DNA of 64,000 bases from contig CM063506.1 in assembly GCA_032207245.1 (NCBI GenBank), positions 13,450,763 to 13,514,762 of the forward strand, written 5' to 3'. Source of the stretch: Pardosa pseudoannulata (lineage: Eukaryota > Arthropoda > Arachnida > Araneae > Lycosidae). Of this stretch, positions 1-11,352 are shown piece by piece. Positions within the stretch are counted from its first letter, which is position 1, and each line of letters begins with the position of its first letter. Below the pieces are notes generated by a model. The model worked only from the letters and a program-made list of their open reading frames with translations, was not told the DNA's origin and ran no database searches. A program made the position numbers and the translations under genes.

Positions 1-1500
1 ACGGTGAATAAATAAACGCCAATCACATTAAAATCGTTAATTAACACGTTGAGCTACACGTCAACCTCCGGGCACTCAGTAAACTTTCCGTTCTGCCTAG
101 GTGAATTGACACTGGGTTTTGAACGATAAGTTTACTGTCAGTCTCCAAGGACTGATATCGCTCAAACGAAATAACCCCTGTCAGTACCTAGGGACTGGCA
201 TCGAACAAACGGAAAGTCCACTGCATGTCCCCGTGTTCAGACGTCACACTGAACGTGTTAAAAAATAAAATAATCAAGACAAAAATCAAAGTTAAACATT
301 TTTCAGAAATTTCTTCAATGCTGTTATGGCTAATATCTGTAGTATGGTTATCCAATTGTATAGATTATCATGAAACATGGCTACAAACAGGAAAGGAAAG
401 GCTTAAAACTATTGTAAATATTCGAGAAATCACAAGAAGTTTAATTTTTCCCGGAAGGAAGTATTATCTTAGTTCAGAGCATAATAGAGAAGTAATTGAA
501 ATATCGCTCCCACATTGATCATTCGATTCACTTGGTCATGAACTTATCCGAAAAAAAAAAACATCCCATATACATCGTTCTCAGATTCTTTGTTTTCCGT
601 TTCTCCCATAGAAATATATATGCCCAGTTGATTTGTCTTCCCAAAATTAGCGTGCTGTGGAATTTTAGAGAGCTGTGATAATGAGTCATTTAGTGTTGTT
701 AGAATGCTTCAAAATCCTATGGATGGCAAAGATTTCTAGCTCATCGGAGGATTTCCTAGACTACTAGAGGGCTTGTAACCTAACAACTAGTTTCACGACA
801 GTAGAGAATTTATGCACAGACTAGAATCAAGATCGTGAAAAAATACACAGAAGGAAGACTAAAATAAACCAGAATGAGTACGAAATGTTTCTGATGAACA
901 CAAAGCTTAGTTAAAAAAATTGTTTATATATTTGCACATGAAATGTTAGAGTATTTGCAGGCATAGACTGTAGAATGATCATTTACTGTCAGACGATCGA
1001 CTTGTACAAAACAATCGTCACCAATTACAAAGTATTTTTAAATGTTACGTAATATTCTAAATGCATGTAATTTTTATAAAATGCTAAGTAGTTCCAATGA
1101 GTGTTGTATATAATTAATTCTGTTAGCAATATGAAGTGCCTGGCCCTATTTTTATTTTTATTCTTTCCATCCAAATGTGCTTTCAGCTTCATTTTATTTG
1201 AAACACAGCAAAATGAAATACTGTTCATGCAAATTTATTTCAATGCAAGTTTTTAGTTCGCTTCTGAGTTTCACTGCCTTATAAAAAAAACTGTTGTGGT
1301 TTGAATGCGGGGGCTGATTGAATGTAAATACGGTGATTGTTTTGTTAGCTATAGCAAGTGTTGCTTACAGCAGTGCTTTATTTTACATTACTTTATTTTG
1401 TAAGTAACATAGTTATGTCTTGTTTAAATAATAAATAGATATTTTTAACCAAGCCTTTTGGACTTTTCAAATTTTTACACTGCACCTAATCACATACATC
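1..1500. other. intergenic, no gene recognised; short tandem repeat at 60-215
   Basis: Mostly AT-rich, with short open frames of no recognisable content. At about 141-215 two diverged copies of a 37-40 base unit occur in tandem (ctgtcagtctccaaggactg and ctgtcagtacctagggactg, each followed by a cgaacaaacgg-like tail); each contains a small imperfect hairpin. This end has higher GC than the rest and may be the edge of a repeat running out of the window. Confidence 0.5.
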
Positions 1501-1569
1501 AATTCTATTGCTATTATTTATATAAATGCACTCTGAGTTACCGGTAGGAAAGGTAACAAAGGAACAGAT

Positions 1570-1725
1570 GCATTATAGGCGCCGGTCCCGTCCGCCATGT
1601 TTTTTTTTTTTTTTTTTGGCGACCAACAGAAAAACGCATGTTTTGAAATATCGCCAAGTAGAAGAACATGGCGGCGGTAAGCGTTTTCTGAAATATCACC
1701 AAAAACAAACATGGCGGAGGTCACA
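1570..1725. repeat. GC-rich repeat with direct and inverted CATGGCGG units
   Basis: Two tandem units of about 45 bases (cgcatgttttgaaatatcgcc... and gcgttttctgaaatatcacc...), each ending in ACATGGCGG, are preceded by an inverted CCGCCATG and a 17-base T run. Looks like a small TE or satellite fragment. Confidence 0.5.
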
Positions 1726-1954
1726 TGGCATATTTGAAACACAACATTAACAAAACTAAACTTTAAAAGAAAGAAAAACAGATTAACAAATTAAAGCATT
1801 ATTAAAATAAAATTAGCATAACAATTATTTTTTACGTTATTTAAAAAATAACAGATTACTAGTATTTATAAAATATATCAACAGAATAAACACTATTTAG
1901 CATTTCAATATGCACTAATATTGTAAAAAATCTAACATGTGAGGGGGGGCTTTC

Positions 1955-2012
1955 CCCCTTGTAATAAGAGAATCCCTTGTAATAAGAATAATCCCCTTGT
2001 AATAAATTTAAT
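1955..2012. repeat. minisatellite of about 19-22 bases, three copies
   Basis: ccccttgtaataagagaat, cccttgtaataagaataat and ccccttgtaataaattta lie head to tail. Confidence 0.7.
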
Positions 2013-2270
2013 AACAGATGAAAACTGGAAAGGGTAACGCCACAAACATTCTTCAACTCTCCTACCTCTTTTAAAAAACTTTGGAATAATTCTTTTTTTA
2101 CCAAATAAAAAAATAAAACTCAGATTCGGAATACCCTTGTTCCCTCACACTTGGAGTTTAGAATGAAATGCAAAACCCACCTTACACTTAAGAATATCCT
2201 GATATTTTTTAACAATTTCAAAAATAAGAACCGAAATAACTTCAACCGTCATAACTAAATTAACTAAATC

Positions 2271-2380
2271 CTAGAAAATAAGAACAAAGCAAAAATGTTC
2301 CAAACCAAAACATCTTATTTCATTTAGAATATCTTGATACTCTTTAACAATTTCAAAAATAGTATGAACCGAAATAACTA
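2271..2380 (-). CDS. possible last exon of the minus-strand secreted gene
   Basis: If the acceptor cggcaag at 2381 is used, 110 nt join the phase-1 end of the previous exon and read TIFEIVKEYQDILNEIRCF to TAG at 2271. A diverged copy of the middle part lies at 2190-2240 (FEIVKKYQDILKCK), indicating a duplicated 3' segment. The acceptor has a weak pyrimidine tract and a competing site (gacgtcag) would end the protein after a few residues, so this is tentative. Confidence 0.3.
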
Positions 2381-4629
2381 CTTGCCGGGTACTGACGTCA
2401 GTAATCACGTGCACCAATAGGGTGCAAGAACACATTAGATCTGCCAAAGTCAGGGCAAACACACCAAACCACTCATCGCCTCGTTAAAGCGCCAAATTTG
2501 GCGACAAAAAAAAACATTGCATCTATAACTCATCTGTACCGGTAACAAATTCCATTTCCTAGATCATTCGTTTTCCATTTCCGAAATATGATAGATGATG
2601 GTTCCGCTGCAATTCGATATTATTTTATTGTGTTTCTAATAATGAAAGCTGAAAATGAATACCTTCATTCAAAGGTGATCCTTCAGTGCATAAGTCCACA
2701 AAGATATCTCTTACGTTAGCAGCAACTCTTGCCCCTCTACCAATTTCAGTTCCTTCTGCCGCGTCGGCCAGGTCCTCGATAGTCATTCCGGTTTCAGACT
2801 TCAGTATGTCTTCGAAGCAGTTAAAGGTGTTAATCATCATGCTGAAATCACGCAACAGAGAAATATTATCAAAATAGATTATTCACCCCTTTATTCAATA
2901 ATAAAAACAATTTAGTGTAGGTTTAAAACAGGACTACATTATCTCATGGCCATTTGAGGCAAGTGTGTAAGGCCCAAATTTTTTTAAGATTTCCATCAAA
3001 CAGATACTTTAAAAAGATTTGTAAATATGTTAATATTAAACGTGTAAAAAATTATTTGCGAAATTACAAAATAATCATTTAGTCAATGAAAATTAAATTT
3101 TTAACTGTGTTATACATCGAACAAAATGTTTTGGATAGCATGCTTTATGATTACTAGAGAGCAGAATTACTATAAACTTACTTTTAACAACCATTTTATT
3201 ATAAAAATTCAAAACTTTTTAATTTATAAACAAACTAATCAAACTTTTATTTAAAAATACTAAAATTTACTTTTGTGTATTAAATAATTTTTATTAATAA
3301 AAATTTAAGATTTTTTTTAGTTTATCGGAAAGTTTTGTTTTGTTTATTGTTTTATATTTTCTATGAGTTTTATTCCTGTGAGAACGAGGGGGCCAAGTAA
3401 CAAAAAAATGACTAGGGCTCTAAAGAGATTTAATAAGGTACTAGTTTAAAATATGCCCATGAACCAACAAATTAAAACTACCCATTTAATATTATTTGAT
3501 ATGCAGTGCAACCTAATTTGTTCAGTGAAACTACAGTTAACTGAGTTGTTGACAGCATTTCATTCTAGTAAAAGAATCAGTAAAACCTAACGCCGTTATA
3601 GTAAACCCACATAATGAAAACCCTGATAAAACAAACAAAAATTTTGGTCCCACTCTACCTGTGCTTTTTCATGCTAATTTGTTATTTTATAGTGAACCTC
3701 CATAATCTTAGAATTTGAACATAATGAACTTTTTCAGTCGTCTATTCAGTTTTTTTTTTTTTTTTTCAATTTTTGTTTTGAAATTTGCATGTAGTTGCGG
3801 AATAGTATTGCGTCTCTTATTTAATTAAAAAAAAACCATGAAAGTAATAAGTATTTTTCCAAGAAACCAATGAAAGAAAAATTATTGGTATCTTTTGTTT
3901 TATTGGACAAGCAATTTCATAAAATTTTCTTAGAATTGCATCACGATCACAATTATTTCTAAATCAAAACTGTAAGTAACAATTAAATGTAAAATTAACT
4001 ATTTTTATTTTTTCTCGATTTTAGTCAATTTAAAAGACTGTTAGTCAAAACTGTCTCTTAACCTAACTAAAATTTAATTAATTATTATTCAGTTACTAAG
4101 ACGTAAACGGTAAGAGATTAAAACTTAACTGAATATATCTAAACTGAAATTCTATAGAGTAAGTCAATTTAAATTATTTATATTATAAACTACTAAGAAT
4201 TTTTCATTTATGAACAAGCCGAATTTTTGTAGAGAATTAAGGAGATTTTTTTCCATTATACAAATCTACATGCTTGCATTAAACAGCACCGAATTTGAAC
4301 CACGAATGTGTTGAGTGGTAGAGTACGTCTTAGAGTTTATTGGATTCAATTTTCAACAGCATTTATTTTCAGATATTGAGGAAAAAACGACAAAACCCCG
4401 TTTAATTATGTCGCACCTTTATTTCCATTGTTGAGATGAAAAATAACTAATTATCTCAAAAATATCATACCTCAATAAAAAATCACGAAACTACTTACGG
4501 GCAGAACACTTTCAGTTGTTCATTAATTTCAATAGAATCTAAATTTTCCAATTCTTCCACATCAATAAAGTTTGTGCATTTTTCTATCTCAGCTTCTATG
4601 TCAGCAAAGGCAGCTAAGGAAAAAAAATG

Positions 4630-4689
<60 letters not shown>

Positions 4690-5356
4690 TGTGTGTGTGT
4701 GTCAGTCAGTGTTGCACACCTCAGCAGGCAGTAAGCACTCCTTGAACCTTCCAGATGTTTGTTGTCTATATATGTATATAAAAACATTGTAAACATAATG
4801 AACTAAAGAAAAAATAAACTGACATCGCTATACAACTATGTATTTTTTATTCTTTTTCTTTTACATTACATTTATTTCATCCCCATGAAGGCAACAGAAT
4901 AGAATTATAACGCACAAATTTGGTGACTTGGCGATATTTTTAGCTCCTATTTCAGAACACGTAACCCCCATTTCAGTTATACATTTTTTGCTAATGCGAG
5001 ACTAACAATGGCATAGTCATAATATAATTGTCAAAAAAAATTCAAAAATGACTAAAGTGGAAAAACTGCATAAAAAATTGTTTCTAGCTATTTTACTTTT
5101 AATAATTTTAAAATGAAGCATCGCAAGGTAGAATTGCTTCACACAGTGATGCACTACACTCATAAAAATGTTTAACAGTTTTAAACTAAGTATCTATCAA
5201 AATGACAATTGGAAATAAAATAACTTTGTACATTTGCAATTCTGGAATTCTCTTTGCTACTTCTTTCCAAATTCCTATTAGTAAACTTAATGAAATTTAA
5301 TGCATGAAAAAACTTTTTATTTCGTAAGAAATATGTATGTATATACACACACACAC

Positions 5357-5397
<41 letters not shown>

Positions 5398-5936
5398 CAA
5401 AATTATTTAAGTTTAATATTTCCTTAAAAATCTCCTTTCTCCCATTCTAATTTTTTAAAATCTTTTTCTTAGAACCTAAATGTCTTAATCAAAGGAGCGT
5501 CCTCGACTTAAAATTCTTTTGATACATTTCCCAAATCTTTCTATCCTATAGATGTAAATTTTCTGTCTATTCAATACGTTTTCCAGGTGTAGCCGGCAAA
5601 TGACTCCGCGTTTTGTTTTGTTTTTTCTGATCTTAACACTTAAATTCGCTGACTAAGTTTCTTGTCCCTTGGAGAAATTCTTTCTGCCTTCTCTCTTGGG
5701 TGCACCTCTGTTCGAGCAGATTGGTTTTTGTGTCTTTCTCTTGTCTGTAGCTGACTAGTAAAGATTACGGCTTTAGCAGCTCTAAAATAAAGTTTTAATT
5801 AGACCTGGGCCGGTCTCTTTCAGTTGCCCGACTGCATTGTTATTACTGGTAGCTGATTAGGTCTCCTCCTTGCCTAGTAGACAGGGCAAGTAAAAATAAT
5901 ACAGGCTATTATGTCCAGTAGTTTTATAGTTATTGG

Positions 5937-6032
<96 letters not shown>

Positions 6033-9000
6033 GTCCTGCTTATTGCATCTTTTCATTAATTACAGATTTAAAGCATGTCAAAGTATTGCAGTTTTTTTAA
6101 TGTAATTTTCAGAGTCATGAAATCGATCTACGATTTGTTTGTTACATTAGTATTATTTACATATGTTGCATCATTCAGCAAAGAAGACGTTTTCAACCTG
6201 CAAAAAGCTGAAAGATGGCCGAATGGTAAGGGTGCTGACCATCGGTTACGGAGTTCGTGATTTTGAATCCCACTCTAACATGGATGTTAATAGCCATTCG
6301 GAATCGGCTTTAAACAGTAGGTCCCTGTCTCATTAGCCCTCGTGTTGCAAAAGAGTCGACCGTAGCTCTCTAAACCAAATCATTCAACCTGCTAAATCAA
6401 TACGTTTGGTTTCATAGCTCCACCCACTACCCTACCCTTTGTAAACACTAAAAGATATTTTCCGTGAATATCTGGGAAGGTATCCATGGTGATTATTTGG
6501 TAGCACCTCACAACTTGCCAGACCTTTTGACCCGCGCAACATACTATATTTTCTTAGAACAAGTGTTTCTCAGTTTACTGCAGGCTATTCCTCTTCTTAT
6601 CCATAAATACATATGATTTATGCATGATAGAGCTCCAGCATTGTCCGGACCGACACTGGTTGAATGCCACGTATCCCGCATGATGAATCAGATGTAAGGA
6701 ATCTGAGGCTTGGTCGCCTCTTCGGACCTCAACCCACTGGACTTTATCTTGAGAGCATATGAAATTTTTAGTGTCCGAGACACCTTAGGACTCTGCTGTA
6801 GGCCTTGTAACAACAATTATTGCTTCCTCAAGCATAATTAACTCAAAATCAGAAATCTTTAAGAAGGTGTGCCAGTCATTCATTCACCGGTATGAACTGT
6901 GCAGCAACACGTGAGGTCACCACTTTCAGCACTAGATGAGAGTAAAGCTAAATGTGGCGTTTTAGCACTACGTTTTTCTCTGAACAAGGAATTAGGCCGG
7001 TTGCACACACAGCGGATTTTTTACAGAGCAGAGAATTTACCGTGGCAGCTCAACGAAATCAACAACTTTGATTGGTTAATTTTGTTAATCGGCTACGGTA
7101 AATTCTCCGCTCGGTAAAACATCCACTGTGTGTGCAACCAGCCTTATATTGCGTTATTTTGGTATAGTTTGATCGCTTTTCCAACACTGTATTAAGTTCA
7201 AGTTAGAATCTTCTGTTCTTGGAAAATATCCATGTAATATAGATTATATTGTGATATATTTTGGTATCTTTCAATCGCTTTTCCAACACTGTATTAAGTT
7301 TAGCTTAGAATTTTAATGTTACATTTTCTGCCTCTCATAATGGAATGCAATCCTATGTTCCATTGCAATTATTTCTCTCAATAATAGATTATATTTTGAT
7401 ATATTTTGGTATCTTTCAATCGCTTTTCCAACACTGTATTAAGTTCAAGTTAGAATTTTAATCTTACTTTCTCTGCCTTGCATAATGGAATACGATCCTA
7501 TGTTCCATTGTAATTATTGGTTATTTTTTTAGCTACTATACTGTTTTAATCATAGAACATAATTTAACTTCCGACTACAAAATGCCAAATTCGATACTTG
7601 TAAGAATTATTGGAATCGTAATTCCATTGTAATTATTAATCTGAATAATAGATTATATTGTGATATATTTTGGTATCTTTCAATCGCTTTTCCAACACTG
7701 TATTAAGTTTAGCTTAGAATTTTAATGTTACATTTTCTGCCTCTCATAATGGAATGCAATCCTATGTTCCATTGCAATTATTTCTCTCAATAATAGATTA
7801 TATTTCAATATATTTTGGTATCTTTCAATCGCTTTTCCAACACTGTATTAAGTTCAAGTTAGAATTTTAATCTTACTTTCTTTGCCTTGCATAATGGAAT
7901 GCAATCCTATGTTCCATTGTAATTATTAATCTGAATAATAAATTATATTATGCTATTTTTGGTATCATTGAATCGCTTTTTCAACACTGTATTAAGTTCA
8001 GGTTACGATTTTAATTTTACTTTTTCTGCCTCTGATAATGGAATGCGATCCTACGTTCCATTGTAATTAATGTTCGTCTGGATCGAGTGCTTTTTATTGT
8101 TAACTTGAGATGAACTAAAAAAGATCAAGCTACTGAGAGATTTTTTTAATTCTTTAATTATCAAATTACTATAATAAAAAAATAATATGTCAGAAATTAT
8201 TGAAACTAGGAATAACTGATTATCTTGTCAGCAATGTGATACGAATACGTGATCTTTAGTTATGATAGCATTTCGCTCATAAAACTAAAGAGGAAAACTT
8301 TTCCACATTTTTACTAAGGTGTCAGTAATAATATTATCCAGTTTTCTACATTTAATATATTTTAAGGAACAACAATGTTAAGACAGACCTTAGTGGGAAA
8401 AATATTTATCTAATTACCTACAAAATTACTTTTGGCAATTGTGTATTAGAAACAATTTTTATATCAAATAGAAGCTAATACTAGTAATCATTTCTATTCT
8501 ACGAATCTCAATTACAGAAGTGTGAATAATATATTTTAATTTTTAGTATAATAAAAACTATCTTTTTAATTTTCAATTTCTTAGAAGTTCTTATATATTT
8601 TCATGTTAAAATGCTCTATACCAATAAAATTTTGGTTTATAGAATAAAACAGATATTTTACTTCAATTGATTATCATTCGATTTTCATTTTTTTAGTTGG
8701 TGTATGTTTTTTATGTTGTTTTAAAAAAGTTATTTGAAGTCACAAAACTATTTTTTTAAATTAGAGCGTCATGTTCATGCTTCTTTAAAGAACGTTTAAA
8801 AGAACGTGTAAACAGTTTATTGTAAAAGGAACAGAATTTTTTATTTTATAATGAATAAAAAATAGTATGTTATAGTGAAGACTTTTTAGTTCGAAAAGGT
8901 ACTATGCCTCTTTAATTTCTGCTCTGTTTAGAATGAAAAATTTCTTGAGCATTAATAATATTTTAAACTTATAATAAATATTTAATTTTGTGAAATGTAG

Positions 9001-9827
9001 CAATGTATCACTAAAAAACATAAAACACAAAATGCAAAAGTAGAAACCCATTTACTCGCAAAATAAATTTTGTAATATGAAAATTAGAAAGTAATTTTTT
9101 GTATTAAATTGCTGTAAATAGCAAAAGTTAGTTATCTTTTTTATTCTGTGAACCTCAATTATAAGAATGTGATCAGTTTATTTTATAAATATTTATATTT
9201 ATATAACTTGTTAAAGGTTAAACATTTTTATATTCAAATTCTAACAATGTGTTTTAATTTTTAAATTTACCTTTAATTTTACCTTTAAAGTTTTAGGTTT
9301 ACAGAATAAAACAGATATTATTCTTCAATTTCATATAAAAATTTAGTTTCTAACATACATATTTCAAAAGTTATCTTGTATTGGAATTTAGTTATTTTCA
9401 TTTGATGTACATTTTATATGTCATTTTTAAAAATCTTCTACTTGAAAGGACACAATAAAATAGCTTTTTAAATAAAAATGATAATAATAGTAATAATGAT
9501 AAGAACAATAATATAAATAAAAATTTTGTAAAAATTTATTCTAAAGAGAGTAGAACATTCTATTCTGCGATGAATAGAAAAAAGGATGTTATAATTAAGA
9601 TTTTATGTCTTGAAAGGTACTACCATGGCCTGATTAAGACTGGACCTAAACTCTCATCCTCCCCAAATTTTTTTATCTAATTTTTTAAAAGTTAATTTTT
9701 TAATCAACAAAATTTAAGAATCTCTCTGGTTAACTCTTCGAGTAATATTTCATGAAACTTTAGAAAGTTATATAACAGAAAATAATGATTTTTATTCTTA
9801 CTGAAAATAATAACAAGAAAATGTCAA

Positions 9828-9883
<56 letters not shown>

Positions 9884-10895
9884 TAAAATGTATCCTTAAT
9901 GTAAGTAAAATAATTTCTTTATTTATTTTATTTTATTATATATATATGTAATATATCAAAATTATTTAACTTTAATATTTATACCTTAAAAACCTCCTCT
10001 CCCATTCTAATTCCTTAAAATATTTTTCTTAGACTCGAAATGTCTTAATCAAAGTAGTGTCCTCGACTTAAAATTCTTTCGATACATTTCCCAAAGCTTT
10101 CTATCCTATAAATGTAAATTTTCTGTTTATTCAAAACGTTTTCCAGCTGTCGCCGGCAAATGATTCCGGGTTTTTCTGATCTTAACACTTAAATTCGCTG
10201 AGTAAATTTCTTATCCTCTGGGAAATTCTTTCTGTCTTCGCTCTTGGGTGCACCTCTATTCGAGCAGAGTGATTTTTGTGTCTTTTCTCATGTCTGTCGT
10301 TGACTAGTAAAAATGTCCGTTTTAGCAGCTCTAAAATAAAGTTTTAATTGGACTTGTGCCGTTCTCTTTCAATGGCCCGACTGTATCGTTATTACTGTTA
10401 GCTGATTAGCTTTCTCCTTGTCCAGCAGTTTTATAATTATTGGATTACATACACACACACACACACATACACACATATATATATATATATATTGTACTTA
10501 TAAACGTCCTCATAGTATTGGTCAAAGAAAGTTGTACTAATTTGTTTAAATTCATTGAACATCATAATGAACTTCAGGTGGTAAGGTAAATGAACATTAA
10601 GCCCTTGGTCTAACTTTGTCGTCATCAGACACTGGGTGTTATGCCCCTTAAATATACATATCTAAACATATGACTTTTCAACTTGTACTTTATAAAAATA
10701 AGACTGAAAAAAGAAAATCTTAAAACATCCTAAACCTCAATTCATAGTTAAAAATTTGAAATAAAAATTTAATTGCAATTTAAAGATAGTTGCAAGATAT
10801 TAAGGTTATATATATATATATAATATATATATATATATTTAAATATTATGCTTACTTGTGACAGCCAAAAATACCAGAAGGCTTGGAAATAACAT
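2271..10895 (-). CDS. small secreted acidic cysteine-containing protein, at least 3 exons
   Basis: Unrecognised gene inferred from phase-compatible exons 10856-10895, 4499-4613 and 2663-2841 (minus strand), with a possible last exon 2271-2380. The first exon encodes MLFPSLLVFLAVT, a hydrophobic signal peptide ending at a phase-1 GTAAGC donor. The second supplies an acidic helix-like stretch (FADIEAEIEKC ... EQLKVFC). The third gives FNCFEDILKS, then DLADAAEGTEIG and RDIFVDLC. The certain part has about 111 residues, with cysteines at regular helical spacings (EKC, VFC, FNC, DLC). Such patterns occur in secreted alpha-helical arthropod proteins, for example the DUF19 or 27-kDa hemolymph type; that assignment is a guess. 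No function is claimed. Confidence 0.6.
2663..2841 (-). CDS. third exon of the minus-strand secreted gene
   Basis: A gatttcag acceptor at 2842-2843, 179 nt of coding-like sequence with clearly higher GC than its surroundings, then GTATTC donor at 2662. Encodes MMINTFNCFEDILKS, TIEDLADAAEGTEIGRG and NVRDIFVDLCTEGSPLNE. The local rise in GC and sharp drop outside the exon support real coding use. Confidence 0.65.
2842..4498. other. intron of the secreted gene; diverged pogo-like scrap at about 3585-3735
   Basis: AT-rich intron between the second and third exons. At 3592-3620 the sequence cgttatagtaaacccacat, echoed near 3693 by tagtgaacctccataat, resembles pogo/Tigger terminal sequence, but no paired TIR was found. 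Nothing else recognised. Confidence 0.35.
4499..4613 (-). CDS. second exon of the minus-strand secreted gene
   Basis: A ttttttccttag acceptor, then 115 nt open frame (AFADIEAEIEKCTNF ... EINEQLKVFC) and a GTAAGT donor at 4498. It enters in phase 1 and leaves in phase 2, fitting both neighbours. Rich in Glu/Asp/Ile; two cysteines. Confidence 0.62.
4631..4704. repeat. (TA)n with a short (GT)n tail
   Basis: About 25 TA units followed by GT repeats, just upstream of the second-exon acceptor of the minus-strand secreted gene. Confidence 0.9.
5343..5945 (+). repeat. dispersed microsatellite-bounded repeat, copy 1
   Basis: A roughly 550-base unit starts aatatatcaaaattattt after a (CA)(TA)(GT) tract and ends gttttatagttattggatt before a long (TA)n. 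Copy 2, in the same orientation, lies at 9948-10446 with the same order of landmarks (cctcgacttaaaattctttt, gccggcaaatga, cttgggtgcacctct, agctgattag). Identity is high enough to align by eye. Microsatellites at both ends of both copies suggest an element that carries or targets them. Confidence 0.75.
5941..6029. repeat. long (TA)n microsatellite
   Basis: About 44 uninterrupted TA units, directly at the right end of the dispersed repeat. Confidence 0.95.
6214..6380 (+). mobile_element. tRNA-derived SINE, family 1, copy a
   Basis: The head resembles a Ser/Leu-like tRNA: GATGGCCGAATGGTAAGG (box A) and a decayed box B (ttttgaatccc). The tail (tagccattcggaatcgg, tagccctcgtgttgcaaaa, ctctaaaccaaat) is shared with copies at 15756, 16551, 22932 and 38987. 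Confidence 0.75.
6995..7143. mobile_element. PIF/Harbinger-like MITE, 149 bp
   Basis: Near-perfect inverted repeat with arms of about 49 bases: GGCCGGTTGCACACACAGCG at the left, and the complement of GGCTGGTTGCACACACAGTG at the right. Flanked on both sides by TTA, the Harbinger-type 3-bp target duplication. Superfamily assigned from the GGCC/GGNC end and TSD only. Confidence 0.7.
7150..8065 (+). repeat. satellite array, about 145-bp unit with 409-bp higher-order period
   Basis: The core tcgcttttccaacactgtat recurs at about 7173, 7274, 7420, 7683, 7829 and 7972, each followed by taagttcaagttagaatttt and a gataatggaatgcaatccta segment. Copies 2-3 and 4-5 are repeated exactly 409 bases apart, so a multi-unit block has been duplicated. 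Confidence 0.85.
8440..9635 (+). repeat. old tandem duplication, two diverged units of about 670 bp
   Basis: Landmarks of 8440-8915 (tctcaattacagaagtgtg, aataaaacagatattttact, tcattttttta...ttatttgaagtcacaaaa, gaaaaggtactatg) recur in order in 9100-9635 (cctcaattataagaatgtg, aataaaacagatattattct, tcttctacttgaaaggacac, gaaaggtactacc). Heavily diverged; origin unknown. Confidence 0.55.
9833..9879. repeat. (TA)n microsatellite
   Basis: About 23 TA units. Confidence 0.9.
9948..10446 (+). repeat. dispersed microsatellite-bounded repeat, copy 2
   Basis: Second copy of the unit at 5343-5945, with small indels. It ends gttttataattattggatt, followed directly by a (CA)n(TA)n tract at 10449-10491. Confidence 0.75.
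10856..10895 (-). CDS. signal-peptide exon of the minus-strand secreted gene
   Basis: ATG at 10895 in a good context (ATCACCATG) starts 13 hydrophobic codons (MLFPSLLVFLAVT) plus one base, then a strong GTAAGC donor. The single leftover A joins the CT that opens the next exon, making Thr. Missed by length filters. The match of signal peptide, donor and phase makes it credible. Confidence 0.6.
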
Positions 10896-10924
10896 GGTGA
10901 TCCCTGAAAGTAGCGTGGAATATC

Positions 10925-10970
10925 GAAGTTTGAGTGGTGTGTTTGTTCACTTTCGAAACACTTTTATTCT
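10925..10970 (-). promoter_or_regulatory. candidate core promoter of the secreted gene
   Basis: On the minus strand an AATAAAAG TATA-like box (10961-10968) lies about 30 bases before an initiator-like CACTCAAAC (about 10928-10936), about 35 bases upstream of the ATG at 10895. The spacing fits a TATA-Inr promoter. Sequence evidence only. Confidence 0.35.
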
Positions 10971-11352
10971 GGATGGTATGGAACTTTGACATTCATATCG
11001 GACCAAGTCCGCCTTCCCTAAAAAAAAAGCGGATGTTCTAATAGAAAAATATCGTAATCTTTCATATACAGGAAGCGGATTTTTCCACTTTTCCGTTTAT
11101 AATTGATAGTCTAATTAAGGAAATATGTCTTAACAGTTTATTACGAACTGGAAAAAAAGTGGATAGGACTTATTATAAGGGCTATTTTACGTATGTTAAG
11201 ATATTTATCTGTCAGGCAAGTTTATTGCATTGCATTTTAATATGGAAATAAAAGTACATTTTCAAATATAAGTCTTTTAAGCTACATACTTAATAAAAAT
11301 TTAATTTTTGATAAATATTTCAATTTTTGAAATTCTATCTACTGTTTTATTT

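Noticed and set aside
1859..2104. 81-codon minus-strand frame as a further exon of the secreted gene
   Set aside because: Part of it is the ccccttgtaataag minisatellite; no convincing acceptor in the phase required.
5911..6105. open frame across the long TA microsatellite (Tyr-Ile repeats)
   Set aside because: Translation of a dinucleotide repeat; also at 4574-4796.
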